Assembly (NCBI GenBank): GCA_021802375.1
Contig: JAKAAL010000019.1
Coordinates: 1 to 15,194, forward strand
Length of the DNA: 15,194 bases
Direction of reading: 5' to 3'
Origin: Bacillota bacterium
Lineage (GTDB): Bacteria; Bacillota_E; Sulfobacillia; Sulfobacillales; Sulfobacillaceae
Part shown: positions 6,334 through 14,525 of the stretch, in pieces
Layout of the letters: each line of letters begins with the position of its first letter
Position numbering within the stretch: the first letter of the stretch is position 1
Translations under genes and position numbers: made by a program
The notes under the pieces: model-generated
Database searches by the model: none
What the model was told of the DNA's origin: nothing
Seen by the model: only the letters and a program-made list of their open reading frames with translations

Positions 6334-9300
6334 GTGCACTGCATGTCAGTGACCCTGTATAATTATCTCATGGAAAATGGTGAGAATAACGAGTCGCCAA
6401 ATGGTCAAGTCCACCGAGTGTCCTCACTGTCGACCGGTGGCGAGGGAACATTACTTGAATATAGAGTTGCAGCCCACGCGTTAACCGCATTGCTGTGTCA
6501 CGCGTCGTGGACTGGATTCCCAGCCCCGGTGGAATCCGTGCGGCTCCAACAACGCTCTTTTGGGCAGAGCCTGGACGATATCTCAGTGCACGGACATGTG
6601 AGAGACATCAAAATCGTGACGGAGTACCAAGTGAAGCGGACCTTAAGGGTCGCGTCGACCGACCAAGCTTTTGTGGATGTGATTGCGCAGTGCTTAGGGG
6701 CGCTAGACCACGATGAGGACAACATCGCTCGTGGGTATCACCAATTGGGGTTGGTGGCCTCTGGAGAGGTCACCCATCTTGCACAGTTGAGGCAGGTCGC
6801 GAGAATGGCTCGGGCACATGCCGACCCGATAGCGTTTAACACGGCGATTGGGACGCTGAACCGCCAAGCCCGACAGCACAAGAAGAGCCTCCGCCAGACG
6901 ATTGAGAGCCTACGCCCAGATCTGACCGATACCGATTGGGACCGCCTTACTTGGAAGATCCTCAAGGCACTCACTGTCGTCACGATCGATCCGGAACCGC
7001 ATGGAAGTGAATTCACGCAGGCAACGAATGCGATTCGTCGCGAACTACCGGAGGATAGTCGTTTGACGGCAGAGCAGGTCTTTGACCTGCTCGTCGGTCT
7101 GGCCCAGGAATGGGGACCACAGTCCGCCACGGTCGATGCTCCCATGCTCCGCTGCGCTTTAGAACGCCGTGGCGTCCATCTCGGTGTTGCGCCTTCACAA
7201 CGCCACCAGTTTGCGAGACTGGAACAGCGTAGTGAACATTTCCGCCAGTCCGTTTCTCGGAGCATCGGTGGCGACCTCCATGTGGTGCGACAGGACACTT
7301 TGGAACAAATTCTAAGCGCAACGGCGTGTCACGAAGCGGTGATACTTACCGGGACTGCCGGCGCGGGGAAAACGGTCCTCGGTTTGGAAGCGTTGGAAAC
7401 GCTTTCAGAAAAAGGGACGCTAACACTGGCCTTGTCTTTGGCCGACATAGGCGGACCGTTGCATCAATGGGAGGCAAGCCTCTATTTGTCACTTCGAGAG
7501 GCGCTAGCGGGCGCTCCGACCGGGTCGCACCGCACTATACTTATTGATGGTGCGGAGCAGGCCCTCACAGATGGCAGTCGCTTGCTACAAGACGTTTTAC
7601 GTGCAATCCCGCGCGGCCCGTCCCCTTCATGGGACGTACTACTCACCTGTCGCGATGAGGCTGTCGATCCCATCATGACAGCGTCCCAGATCACCGAGAT
7701 CCTGGGCGTCATGCCGTATCGGCTCACTGTGGGGGACTTGACTGATGACGAGATCTCCCGTGTCATCGGTCGGTTCCCTGTCTTGTCTCCGGTTAACCGC
7801 CACGGCCGCTCACGGCGCCTTATCCGCCGTCCGTACGTCGCTGATTTGTTGGTCCGCATCGGAAACCAGCGGGCACTGCCAGACACACTTCTTGGAGAAG
7901 AAGACATCGTTGAGATCGTCGAGCGACAGTTGGTGCGCCGTGCCGAAGGAGCTCTGCATGGACAGGGCGAACCCCATGCGCGGTACGATATCTATCTCAC
8001 ACTGGCGCGCGCCGCCGTCGAAGATACCTTGCCAGATCTGCTCGATGGCCGCGATGCGTCAGCACGTCAGGGGCTCGTGAGCGATGCCATTTTGGCCCAT
8101 GGGCGCGGGGGGTATCGATTCGCTCATGATATTCTGCGAGACTATGCGGTAGTTTCATGGATGCTTGAACGGGGCTCGGCTTCCGACCTCACGCAGGCGA
8201 CAGCGGTACGCTCACACCTCCGCGCGCTTCGTTTATGGATGCAACATTTGTTGATACACGCGGAGGATGCGGCGGGCCTGTGGCTGATGCTTCGCCACTT
8301 GACGCAATCCTTGGCCGACAACAGGGGTTCGCGGTGGCTAGACGTGCCGTATGAGGCAATGTTGCATTTGGGGAGACCGCTACACGTCTTGGAGCGTTTG
8401 GAGGCGGTCTTACTGCAAGATCAAGGTCTTGAGCTAGGCCGTTTGCTGGACGTGTCTGATCGCCTAGGAATTGTGGCACCAGGAGAGGTATCCAACGAGC
8501 TGTTATTGGACGTGGGACTCGCCGCACCCGTAGTGAGATTTCTGTACACCGGGGCTCAGTCGATACCCGAAGCCGTGCGCCGTCAGGTCATCGCGTTCAT
8601 CGTTCGTTTCCAATATTGCGCGTTGGTCCATGCAATCCCACTTCCGTCGCTCTCCGTTGATGCCATGAGGTTGGCCAACGCGTTGCGTATATGGAGATCG
8701 GGTGACAAGCCGGAACACGGGGAGCAGCTGGTCCAAGCGACGGCCATGCTCGGTGATGCTTTGGATGAGGAATCAGAGAATTTTCTTAGGGACTACGCAT
8801 GCAACAATCCGTGGGCACTTGATGTGGTCGTAGAAGATGCGGTGATAAATGCTTCCTTAGCTGAGCATCGCCCGGACCTGTTGCTTGCGTTGTCGGGCGC
8901 CTACTACATTGATATCTTGTTAACGCTGAACGGCGGGACTCCGGTTGTCGAGTGTCGCGAAGTATCGCCAGATACGGCGATGTCGCCGCGGGGCGTTGTT
9001 CTGAAGTTGTCACGCATCCGTGACCACAGCCTCGCAGTCAAAGGGAACGTCATACCGCCGTTGGCAGGTGCGCACCTCGGCCCGTTTCAAGTTATGCTGG
9101 CGAAGTGTCCCGCCCATGCGTGTCGGCTTATTGGCGCGCTGGTGGATATGGCTACGGACGAACGTATTACTGAGGAACGAGACGGAGGGGAGGACGCAAC
9201 TACCGTTGAGTTGGCACTTCCGACCTGGGGTCAACCACGTCTATATCACGGGACCACGGACATTTGGTGTTGGTATCGGGGAACCTCGGTGGGTTCGTTT

Positions 9301-11283
9301 CCAGCCAAGTCCGCCTTGCTGGCCATGCGTGGATGGGCTGTCGAACAGGTTAATGGTGGGCAGCCTGTGGACCATGTTGTGGGCCAGATCCTTCAGTCCG
9401 GTGACAGTTTGGCGTTGGTCGCTGTCTCCTTGTCCGTGCTGGTTCAGTTCCTCGATCGACTGCCTGAGGCTATTGATCAATTTCTCGAACACCCGGCCAT
9501 CTGGCATATGGAGTTTGGGCGCATAGGTCGAGAAGCAGGTGGCATGGCGTTTCCGGTGGATGATGCCCCCCGCATGGCATTATCGCCTATCCAAATTGCC
9601 ATGGAACTCGTCTTGCGCGGAGGACCTGACGCGAAGCCTCGCTGGCAAGCAGTGGGTGCCAAGCTCCGCGAAAACCCGGAGCCTTTACCGATTGGAGGGT
9701 CGGCAATCGATGGATTGTCCGATGAGAATGTCCGACAGCGTTGGGCTGATAGTTTCGACGGAGACAACTATCAGATGACAAAGACGGAAGATGGGAATGT
9801 GCAAGTCTCCGTTGGTACAGTCGAGCAGGAAACCGGGCGTAACAAGCACATCCTCATGCTTGAGAGTGCGCGTTTGGCGTTTAAAGCCATGGAGGTCCGA
9901 GATAGCGGTGATGGTGATGCAGTGCAGATTTGGACTCAAGTGACTGACCTCTTGCGCGACATGCCCAGTACCCCCGATGCTGACGCGAATCCAATCTCCG
10001 TTCGAGATACAGTCGCGGCGGCATCGAGTGCATTGCTAATCCAAGCGGCTCGTGGAACGGATGTACCGGACGACATGGTGGCGGAGGCGACAGAAATCTT
10101 GCTTGTGGTTGCGTCCGATGTTAGAAACCAGCCGGTCGATCTGCGGCGTCGCGAGATGGCATGGGGCTTGAATGCCGACTTGTCCTCCGCTTCGGGGCTG
10201 TCTGTCTTAGTGACCCGTGAAAGTATTCGGGAGCGAAGCCAAGTGCACAGCGATCGCCTCCAGGAATCCCTCCAGAAATTGGCGTTGAGCGTGTTTAAGG
10301 ATGTACGGCAGCGACTCTCGGTCTCCTTAGCCGCTGGGTGGAACGCGGAAGACCCCTTCTCACACGAGGTCTCCCTTGAGGTCGCTAGACAACTACTGGC
10401 AACTTCTTTTCTTGCACCATGGGAAGGGACGCGGCCCGTCCGGGGACGTGCGACGTTGCAGGCGTCTGTCGAAGAGGCACTTTGCGATGACGCTGCGGAG
10501 ATGATGCTGGACTCTGCGGCGGACGCGATACCGCTTCTAACAGCCGCGGAAAAATACTCATGTCCCCATAGTGACGCGGCGACGGTGCTCCTCGACGCAC
10601 TAGCCAATTGGGATCTTCGGGTCTGGCCGGCATGGGTGAATGCAAATTACCCTGGCAGGGACTGGCGCCGTACCATCGACCGCCGGATTGCCGCGCGTAT
10701 TGTCGATGGCGAAAGGTGTTGGCTCGTGCGCTACCTAGCGGCTTTTGAGCCGGTTTGCGAAGAATTGGCGAGCTTATTTGAGGCACTGGCGGAAGTTTCG
10801 ACAACGACAGACCGCGTTAAGGCGCTCCACGAAATTTGGGACACCATTTGGAGTTGGTGGGAACTTGATCGCCGCTCACCCCATGCAAACTACCGTGACG
10901 TGTGGCGGCTTCGGGCGGCGCTTCTTCCAATTCTTCCGGAAGGCGCTCCGTGGCCTATTAAGGAGACTTCTCAATTGTTGTGGCGATGGATCAAGGAATT
11001 CACAGACCATCCCGCAATGGCGGACCACTGCATTAGATTCCTCATGAGTTCGAATTGGCTTGCATTTCCTGATGCCGTTTGTGGGGTGTTGACGGTACTT
11101 GGAGACGACTACCCTGCCATTTCCCGCGAGTCGACATGGGTTGTCCCTTGGCTGGAATTCCTCTTGGTTGACCATCCGGAGGTTGCTCCAGATTACATCG
11201 GGTCTTTGCAACGGCTCCTGGACGCGCTCGCCATGGCTGGCAATCCAAACGCCCTCTCGTTGCAGCGTCGGATGGAGTCGTAG
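6334..11283 (+). CDS. AVAST-like STAND NTPase with N-terminal PD-(D/E)xK (Cap4-like) nuclease
   Basis: Giant 1649-residue protein, probably an NLR-like antiphage sensor. Such proteins recognise a viral protein through their C-terminal repeats, oligomerise through the ATPase and fire an N-terminal effector. The N-terminus fits a Cap4/DUF4297-type nuclease: GTLLEYRVAAHALTALL (E42), then SLDDISVHG (D81, D82) and EYQVKR (Q99xK101). A STAND NTPase follows, with Walker A GTAGAGKT at 340-347, Walker B ILIDGAEQ (D405), a sensor arginine in LTCRDEA (R440) and a winged-helix region ending in YRFAHDILRDYAVVSW (594-608). About 1000 residues with no motif I can name complete it, presumably helical repeats for target binding. 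GTG 6334 is the longest start; ATG 6343 or ATG 6370 are equally possible, as none has a ribosome site. It is a single gene, with the HEPN unit facing it. Confidence 0.88.
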   Translation: MHCMSVTLYNYLMENGENNESPNGQVHRVSSLSTGGEGTLLEYRVAAHALTALLCHASWTGFPAPVESVRLQQRSFGQSLDDISVHGHVRDIKIVTEYQVKRTLRVASTDQAFVDVIAQCLGALDHDEDNIARGYHQLGLVASGEVTHLAQLRQVARMARAHADPIAFNTAIGTLNRQARQHKKSLRQTIESLRPDLTDTDWDRLTWKILKALTVVTIDPEPHGSEFTQATNAIRRELPEDSRLTAEQVFDLLVGLAQEWGPQSATVDAPMLRCALERRGVHLGVAPSQRHQFARLEQRSEHFRQSVSRSIGGDLHVVRQDTLEQILSATACHEAVILTGTAGAGKTVLGLEALETLSEKGTLTLALSLADIGGPLHQWEASLYLSLREALAGAPTGSHRTILIDGAEQALTDGSRLLQDVLRAIPRGPSPSWDVLLTCRDEAVDPIMTASQITEILGVMPYRLTVGDLTDDEISRVIGRFPVLSPVNRHGRSRRLIRRPYVADLLVRIGNQRALPDTLLGEEDIVEIVERQLVRRAEGALHGQGEPHARYDIYLTLARAAVEDTLPDLLDGRDASARQGLVSDAILAHGRGGYRFAHDILRDYAVVSWMLERGSASDLTQATAVRSHLRALRLWMQHLLIHAEDAAGLWLMLRHLTQSLADNRGSRWLDVPYEAMLHLGRPLHVLERLEAVLLQDQGLELGRLLDVSDRLGIVAPGEVSNELLLDVGLAAPVVRFLYTGAQSIPEAVRRQVIAFIVRFQYCALVHAIPLPSLSVDAMRLANALRIWRSGDKPEHGEQLVQATAMLGDALDEESENFLRDYACNNPWALDVVVEDAVINASLAEHRPDLLLALSGAYYIDILLTLNGGTPVVECREVSPDTAMSPRGVVLKLSRIRDHSLAVKGNVIPPLAGAHLGPFQVMLAKCPAHACRLIGALVDMATDERITEERDGGEDATTVELALPTWGQPRLYHGTTDIWCWYRGTSVGSFPAKSALLAMRGWAVEQVNGGQPVDHVVGQILQSGDSLALVAVSLSVLVQFLDRLPEAIDQFLEHPAIWHMEFGRIGREAGGMAFPVDDAPRMALSPIQIAMELVLRGGPDAKPRWQAVGAKLRENPEPLPIGGSAIDGLSDENVRQRWADSFDGDNYQMTKTEDGNVQVSVGTVEQETGRNKHILMLESARLAFKAMEVRDSGDGDAVQIWTQVTDLLRDMPSTPDADANPISVRDTVAAASSALLIQAARGTDVPDDMVAEATEILLVVASDVRNQPVDLRRREMAWGLNADLSSASGLSVLVTRESIRERSQVHSDRLQESLQKLALSVFKDVRQRLSVSLAAGWNAEDPFSHEVSLEVARQLLATSFLAPWEGTRPVRGRATLQASVEEALCDDAAEMMLDSAADAIPLLTAAEKYSCPHSDAATVLLDALANWDLRVWPAWVNANYPGRDWRRTIDRRIAARIVDGERCWLVRYLAAFEPVCEELASLFEALAEVSTTTDRVKALHEIWDTIWSWWELDRRSPHANYRDVWRLRAALLPILPEGAPWPIKETSQLLWRWIKEFTDHPAMADHCIRFLMSSNWLAFPDAVCGVLTVLGDDYPAISRESTWVVPWLEFLLVDHPEVAPDYIGSLQRLLDALAMAGNPNALSLQRRMES
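6358..6363 (+). promoter_or_regulatory. Possible -10 element (TATAAT) at the start of the STAND gene
   Basis: A perfect TATAAT lies at 6358-6363. No good -35 is present at 16-18 bases. Transcription would begin about base 6370, which is itself the A of an in-frame ATG. If real, the STAND protein would be made from a leaderless or nearly leaderless message starting at ATG 6370, which would also explain why no ribosome site precedes any of the possible starts. This is an inference from spacing alone. Confidence 0.25.
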
Positions 11284-11748
11284 CGATCGGGATCAGGTCG
11301 GTGGGAGCTTTGAATTAGTGTAGCTTACGTCTTGCTGGGGACAAATGGATACGGGCCCGAGCGTGGATATAAGTGCAGGCGAAACCTGAGAGCTGAGTAG
11401 TTTTAAGAATCCCTTCCCATGTGAGTATCCGTACAGGACTAATCTTTCGAGAAACACCGACATCCCGCCACATATCCTCCTACGAGATCAGCAAATGGGG
11501 CGCCCTGGCACTCTCGACCAACACGAACGATGCCGCCTCCAATGCCAAGGCCTAGATGGCGAATAACATCGGGCATACGAGTGCGCGGCATTGCGCACTG
11601 TGCCCTAGCCGTCTACCAACCGCGGCGAGAACCTGCGACTTCCATGGGGATCATGGTGTGTCCCCTCCTGTTACACCAGACTCAGACTCTTTCATCAGTT
11701 TAAGATCCCTGTAGGAGGTTTTGGCATCGCGCCCGAGGCTTTGTTCCC
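11284..11748. other. Convergent intergenic region, no gene or clear terminator seen
   Basis: This 465-base stretch lies between the ends of the STAND gene (plus) and the HEPN gene (minus). I find no convincing gene. Short frames on both strands are broken by stops, and one minus-strand ribosome-site-like AGGAGGGG with ATG leads to only 13 codons. I see only small hairpins, such as TGGTGT (11653-11658) paired with ACACCA across 13 bases, and no stem with a T-tract that would serve as a normal bidirectional terminator. The sequence looks like non-coding or decayed DNA. Confidence 0.4.
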
Positions 11749-12903
11749 TTATTTGCCTTTCCATCGTCCTATGTCTACAAGCTTGGCCGAGATTCCCATT
11801 TCAGTCAGATATTGACGTGCCCCCCAGAGACTAACTCTGTCTAACTCCATCAGCACCCCCTTCCGTGAATCATAGCGAATCAGTAATTCCTGCCCACGCT
11901 TAGTCATTGAGAAAGACACGGGAATCATCTCGACTACAGAGTCCAGAAATCGCTGCGGGAGTCTTGTGAATCGGCCACGGGCTGTAATACGCACATTACC
12001 TAGAACGCGAAAGTCGTCTGAAGATGTGCGCCACCGCTGAATCAATGGATCGTCGGCAGCCAATCCCAGAATTCGCTGGAATCCCTCTACGATCCATCGC
12101 ATGGCTCGTGCATCGTATCCTTGAATCGTATCCAGCGCGAGCGGTGGGAGGATATTGGCGTGGAGCAAGTCGTTACGAAACCGGTATAGTTGTCGAAAGA
12201 GCGCGTCATCTCCCTCGACTACTCGGGCTAACGTGGCTACCCCACGCAATGACCGCCGTTGCCCATCCTCTCGATATTCAGAGACAATGAGGTCCGCTTC
12301 GGCCCATGTCGCCGCGGTTTGAATTAAAGATGCGTCTAAGGCCTCCAGCGCTGACCAAAATGCGCTGAAACGGTCAGATGACCGGATAGCTTGAAGGCCC
12401 ACGCGGTACCAGTGGGCGGCGAAAACGAGTCGATCTGCATGTTTCGACTGACCAGGACTTGTTAAAACACGGATTAAGGCTTCCTGCCACGCGTTCCAGA
12501 GTTCGAGCATGTCGGGATCCCACGGTCGATGCATAGTTGGGGCACGATTCCACAGGTCCCAAGCCACAAAATCTCGAACTGTCGCTCCTACATCGATGTC
12601 CAAGGCATAGAGAAACAACGGCTCCCCGATCCCTGTCCCAGTTAATATTGAAAGTTGGTCGAGAATGATATTGATAATTTGTTCTGCCAATCCGACCGCT
12701 TCGTCGATAGAGAGCGTGCTGAGCCTAACGATTACCGCAATTGCTCCGTTGGTCAACTCTGGCGGCAGGCTTTTTCTATTCATGTTCAGGGTTGTGAATG
12801 TGGCTTCTACATCATGCAGATCATCTAAATGATTCATCGTCACAGTGCTGTTCGGAAGGCTGAGCATGGATGGCACTGCGGCGACTACGCGATAGCGCGT
12901 CAT
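11749..12903 (-). CDS. Apea-like HEPN-domain protein (candidate defence RNase)
   Basis: HEPN proteins are often RNA-cutting toxins or abortive-infection effectors. This 384-residue protein carries the HEPN signature RFRNDLLHAN, where R243, N244 and H248 form the RNxxxH motif, preceded by a helix SAFWSALEALDASL (about 180-193) that fits the Apea-like HEPN group. The first 170 residues are a separate mixed domain I do not recognise (from MTRYRVVAAV to VFAAHWYRVGL). About 120 residues follow the HEPN motif, ending in a strand-rich tail. I chose ATG at 12903-12901 because AAAGGAG lies five bases ahead of it; a GTG five codons upstream would include that ribosome site. The ribosome site overlaps the stop of the small upstream ORF, which implies coupling. 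It faces the STAND gene tail to tail. An RNase role is inferred from the motif, not shown. Confidence 0.78.
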   Translation of the reverse strand: MTRYRVVAAVPSMLSLPNSTVTMNHLDDLHDVEATFTTLNMNRKSLPPELTNGAIAVIVRLSTLSIDEAVGLAEQIINIILDQLSILTGTGIGEPLFLYALDIDVGATVRDFVAWDLWNRAPTMHRPWDPDMLELWNAWQEALIRVLTSPGQSKHADRLVFAAHWYRVGLQAIRSSDRFSAFWSALEALDASLIQTAATWAEADLIVSEYREDGQRRSLRGVATLARVVEGDDALFRQLYRFRNDLLHANILPPLALDTIQGYDARAMRWIVEGFQRILGLAADDPLIQRWRTSSDDFRVLGNVRITARGRFTRLPQRFLDSVVEMIPVSFSMTKRGQELLIRYDSRKGVLMELDRVSLWGARQYLTEMGISAKLVDIGRWKGK

Positions 12904-12914
12904 AACGACTCCTT

Positions 12915-13097
12915 TCACTTCATCAGGTCACCAAATGTAGATCGGTCTACACCACCAAAGGCACAGTACGCGGAATAAGCTAATCGTTGTATAAGCTGAA
13001 TGCGGGTGCGGTGCAACACCGCGCCTGGAGTTACAGGATCGCCATCAGGCCACTTTCTTGTCCACAGCAATTCGACAATACCGATTATACAAATCAT
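12915..13097 (-). CDS. Small hypothetical protein coupled to the HEPN gene
   Basis: This frame ends at TGA 12917-12915, whose last base touches the AAAGGAG ribosome site of the HEPN gene, so translation of the two would be linked. From ATG 13097 it gives 60 residues: a hydrophobic start (MICIIGIVELLW), then PDGDPVTPGAVLHRTRIQLI and a C-terminus rich in aromatic and acidic residues (AYCAFGGVDRSTFGDLMK). An ATG at 13160 in the same frame would add 21 basic residues. Neither start has a clear ribosome site. I know no family. A small gene directly upstream of a HEPN toxin could be an antitoxin or regulator, but no MNT or helix-turn-helix motif is visible, so that is a guess. Confidence 0.4.
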   Translation of the reverse strand: MICIIGIVELLWTRKWPDGDPVTPGAVLHRTRIQLIQRLAYSAYCAFGGVDRSTFGDLMK

Positions 13098-13288
13098 TTT
13101 ACACGTTCTGATTCTGAACAACCTAGACCTTGAAGGCGAGAATAGCGAAGCATAGCCCATGAAGGGGGATCCGAGTCCTCAAATTGGGATAGATGATCAG
13201 CCGTTTCTAGTGCTTACCGGCGGGGGCGTACAACTCCGACGGACGGCCACTAGATTTGAGCGATTGCCTTTGCCCCCGGGGGAACCTT

Positions 13289-13557
13289 ATGCGTGGCGAC
13301 GAGCATCGCCGATTGTGTCCATACGGACAGAAGGAGGCTCTGCACGTCCAAGTGGGCATATACCGTGGACCCTGAAGGTCATTGCAGTATCGGACACATT
13401 GCTGCGCCTGAACCCGCGCGGGACTGCCGTGCACCAACAGGTCGTGCCAGTTGTTGTTCAACGGGTGTCCCGCGTCGGGCAACGCAACAAAAGGCCCTAC
13501 TCTGGACATACAAAGCCGGCTGCAAGGTTGAACGACCGCGCAGCGCTCTAGGGTCGC
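13289..13557 (+). pseudogene. Frameshifted zinc-ribbon protein remnant (transposase/DUF6431-like)
   Basis: From ATG 13289 one frame reads RRLCPYGQKEALHVQVGIYRG, which matches the CPxCGxK...LHV opening of zinc-ribbon proteins associated with transposases, with the second cysteine changed to Gly or lost. It then hits a stop. The continuation appears in a neighbouring frame as TLKVIAVSDTLLRLN, and a return to the first frame gives CTNRSCQLLFNGCPASGN, which supplies the second cysteine pair. The zinc ribbon is thus split over at least two frameshifts and the gene is dead. The overall match is by pattern only, so the family name is tentative. Confidence 0.32.
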
Positions 13558-13776
13558 TTAATCGTCGGCCATCTCGTCAGGAAGTGGGTCCACAGGAAGA
13601 TCTCTGATAGCTGCCCCACTTCGAAGACCGGGAATCTGGTCGTACTCAGGCAGCAGAGGCAAGGGATCCCCGAGGGACAAGGCGCAACGTCGTTGCCCGT
13701 CACGCGTGTAACCGCGATAGAATGCTCCTCGAAGACGCCACGCCGCAACAGGGCGAGCCCTAAAAACGGCTACCAC
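13558..13776 (-). CDS. Small hypothetical ORF or C-terminal remnant, 72 residues
   Basis: This minus-strand frame runs from GTG 13776 to a TAA next to 13558. Much of it reads like genuine protein, for example AFYRGYTRDGQRRCALSL, DPLPLLPEYDQIPGLRSG and the acidic end PVDPLPDEMADD. The start is doubtful: there is no good ribosome site and a stop lies only a few codons upstream, so it may be the surviving end of a longer gene. It sits among other broken genes. I do not recognise a family. Confidence 0.35.
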   Translation of the reverse strand: MVAVFRARPVAAWRLRGAFYRGYTRDGQRRCALSLGDPLPLLPEYDQIPGLRSGAAIRDLPVDPLPDEMADD

Positions 13777-13967
13777 CCGATCTCATTGAGATGTTTTCTC
13801 GACCGCAATCTTCGCCCAGTTGCCTATGACCGCAGGCTCAAGTTGCGGCAGGATGAGACTCGAGCGATAGGAACGGTTTATGGAAACGAAGAGAACCAAA
13901 AGAATCACCCTTTTAAGCGCCTATTTGTGCTCGGTTATCGAGCGACGCCCCGACGTGCACGCGTCAC

Positions 13968-13985
13968 CCTCTGCATAAGCAGAGG
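13968..13985. repeat. 7-bp hairpin with four-base loop
   Basis: CCTCTGC (13968-13974) and GCAGAGG (13979-13985) form a perfect 7-bp stem around the loop ATAA. It could be a transcription terminator stem, but no run of T follows on either strand. It coincides with the TAA of a 32-codon plus-strand frame that starts at ATG 13880, so it may mark the end of a former transcription unit. Confidence 0.35.
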
Positions 13986-14129
13986 CATAGAACCGCTAAA
14001 GTCTAGTCTCCGATATGGAGTTGACGGATTGGTGCTTGACTTCCCGAGCGTGGACCCGGGCCCGAGCGACTACGCAAACGGCGACTCCAATTCAACTCGA
14101 GGGGCTTAATTTACCGCATATGGGGCTGA

Positions 14130-14318
14130 CTCCCGGCCTCCCAATGGACCGCCCGGTGGGCGATGCTGTGGGGGGATGTGGAGTCAGGTCAGGATGTGCT
14201 TACACCGGGGTCGTCTACAGCGACCGTGGCCAAAGAATCGCTCGCACTCATGACAGGCGGTCGGATAGATTGGGAAGGGTATCCGTCACCACGGCGTCAC
14301 CACGAAGCCATGGAATAG
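14130..14318 (+). pseudogene. C-terminal remnant of an unidentified protein
   Basis: This frame opens right after a stop (14127-14129), has no start at its head, and ends at TAG 14316-14318. It reads like a real protein end: QWTARWAMLWGDVESGQDVL, then TPGSSTATVAKESLALMTGG and RIDWEGYPSPRRHHEAME. The upstream neighbouring frame (about 14060-14145) carries TPIQLEGLNLPHMGLTPGLP, which could be the same gene before a frameshift. I cannot name the family. It lies just inside the presumed element end and is another sign of decayed cargo. Confidence 0.35.
14287..14301 (+). repeat. 15-bp direct repeat, copy 1 (CACCACGGCGTCACC)
   Basis: Identical to the copy at 14526-14540 and in the same orientation, 239 bases apart. 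The two copies bracket the tRNA-Arg fragment. Here the unit is followed directly by ACG, giving a second internal CACCACG. Repeats flanking an integrase core site can be arm-type binding sites, though this is only suggested by position. Confidence 0.6.
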
Positions 14319-14415
14319 GTGTTTTAGGAGCGACATCGTAGATGCTGGAAAACCCCGGAATGGCCGCTATACAAGGATTGTAGCGCATCGGGAAGACCCC
14401 TGAGACCCCGAAGTG

Positions 14416-14465
14416 CGGGCCTTCTAATCCCGGCGTCGCAGGTTCGAGTCCTGCCGGGGACACCA
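14416..14465 (+). other. 3' part of tRNA-Arg(TCT): presumed attachment-site end of the element
   Basis: The sequence fits a tRNA from the anticodon arm to the CCA end: stem CGGGC (14416-14420), loop CTTCTAA with anticodon TCT (14423-14425), stem TCCCG, a five-base variable loop, a perfect T-arm GCAGG-TTCGAGT-CCTGC (14438-14454), acceptor strand CGGGGAC (14455-14461), discriminator A, and encoded CCA (14463-14465). The D-arm and the matching 5' acceptor strand (GTCCCCG) are absent upstream, and one anticodon-stem pair is C/T. A tRNA 3' half without a 5' half is the usual scar of integration by a tyrosine recombinase. It predicts the intact tRNA-Arg(TCT) at the other end, to the left of this window, with the element lying between. 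Confidence 0.7.
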
Positions 14466-14477
14466 TGAAAGTCTTGC

Positions 14478-14510
14478 CCCGCAAGCGATTGCGGGTTTGT
14501 CGTCTTTGTT
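14478..14510 (+). terminator. Intrinsic terminator downstream of the tRNA-Arg fragment
   Basis: CCCGCAA (14478-14484), loop GCGA and TTGCGGG (14489-14495) make a perfect 7-bp stem, followed by the T-rich TTTGTCGTCTTTGTT. It starts 13 bases after the CCA. It is probably the original terminator of the tRNA-Arg gene, left on the chromosomal side when the element inserted into the tRNA 3' end. Confidence 0.62.
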
Positions 14511-14525
14511 CTCCGTCCCTTGATC

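Noticed and set aside
11636..11668. Minus-strand ribosome-site-like AGGAGGGG with ATG in the convergent gap
   Set aside because: The frame closes after 13 codons; following pieces are broken by stops, so no gene can be supported.
13169..13181. GATCCGAGTCCTC, resembling the tRNA T-arm, as a second att core
   Set aside because: Only a short partial match, without the acceptor strand or CCA; not a credible att copy.
14404..14465. A possible D-armless tRNA: GACCCCG at 14404-14410 could pair 6 of 7 with the acceptor strand CGGGGAC
   Set aside because: It leaves no room for a D-arm and has a mismatch in both acceptor and anticodon stems. An att scar with chance pairing is simpler in a bacterium.
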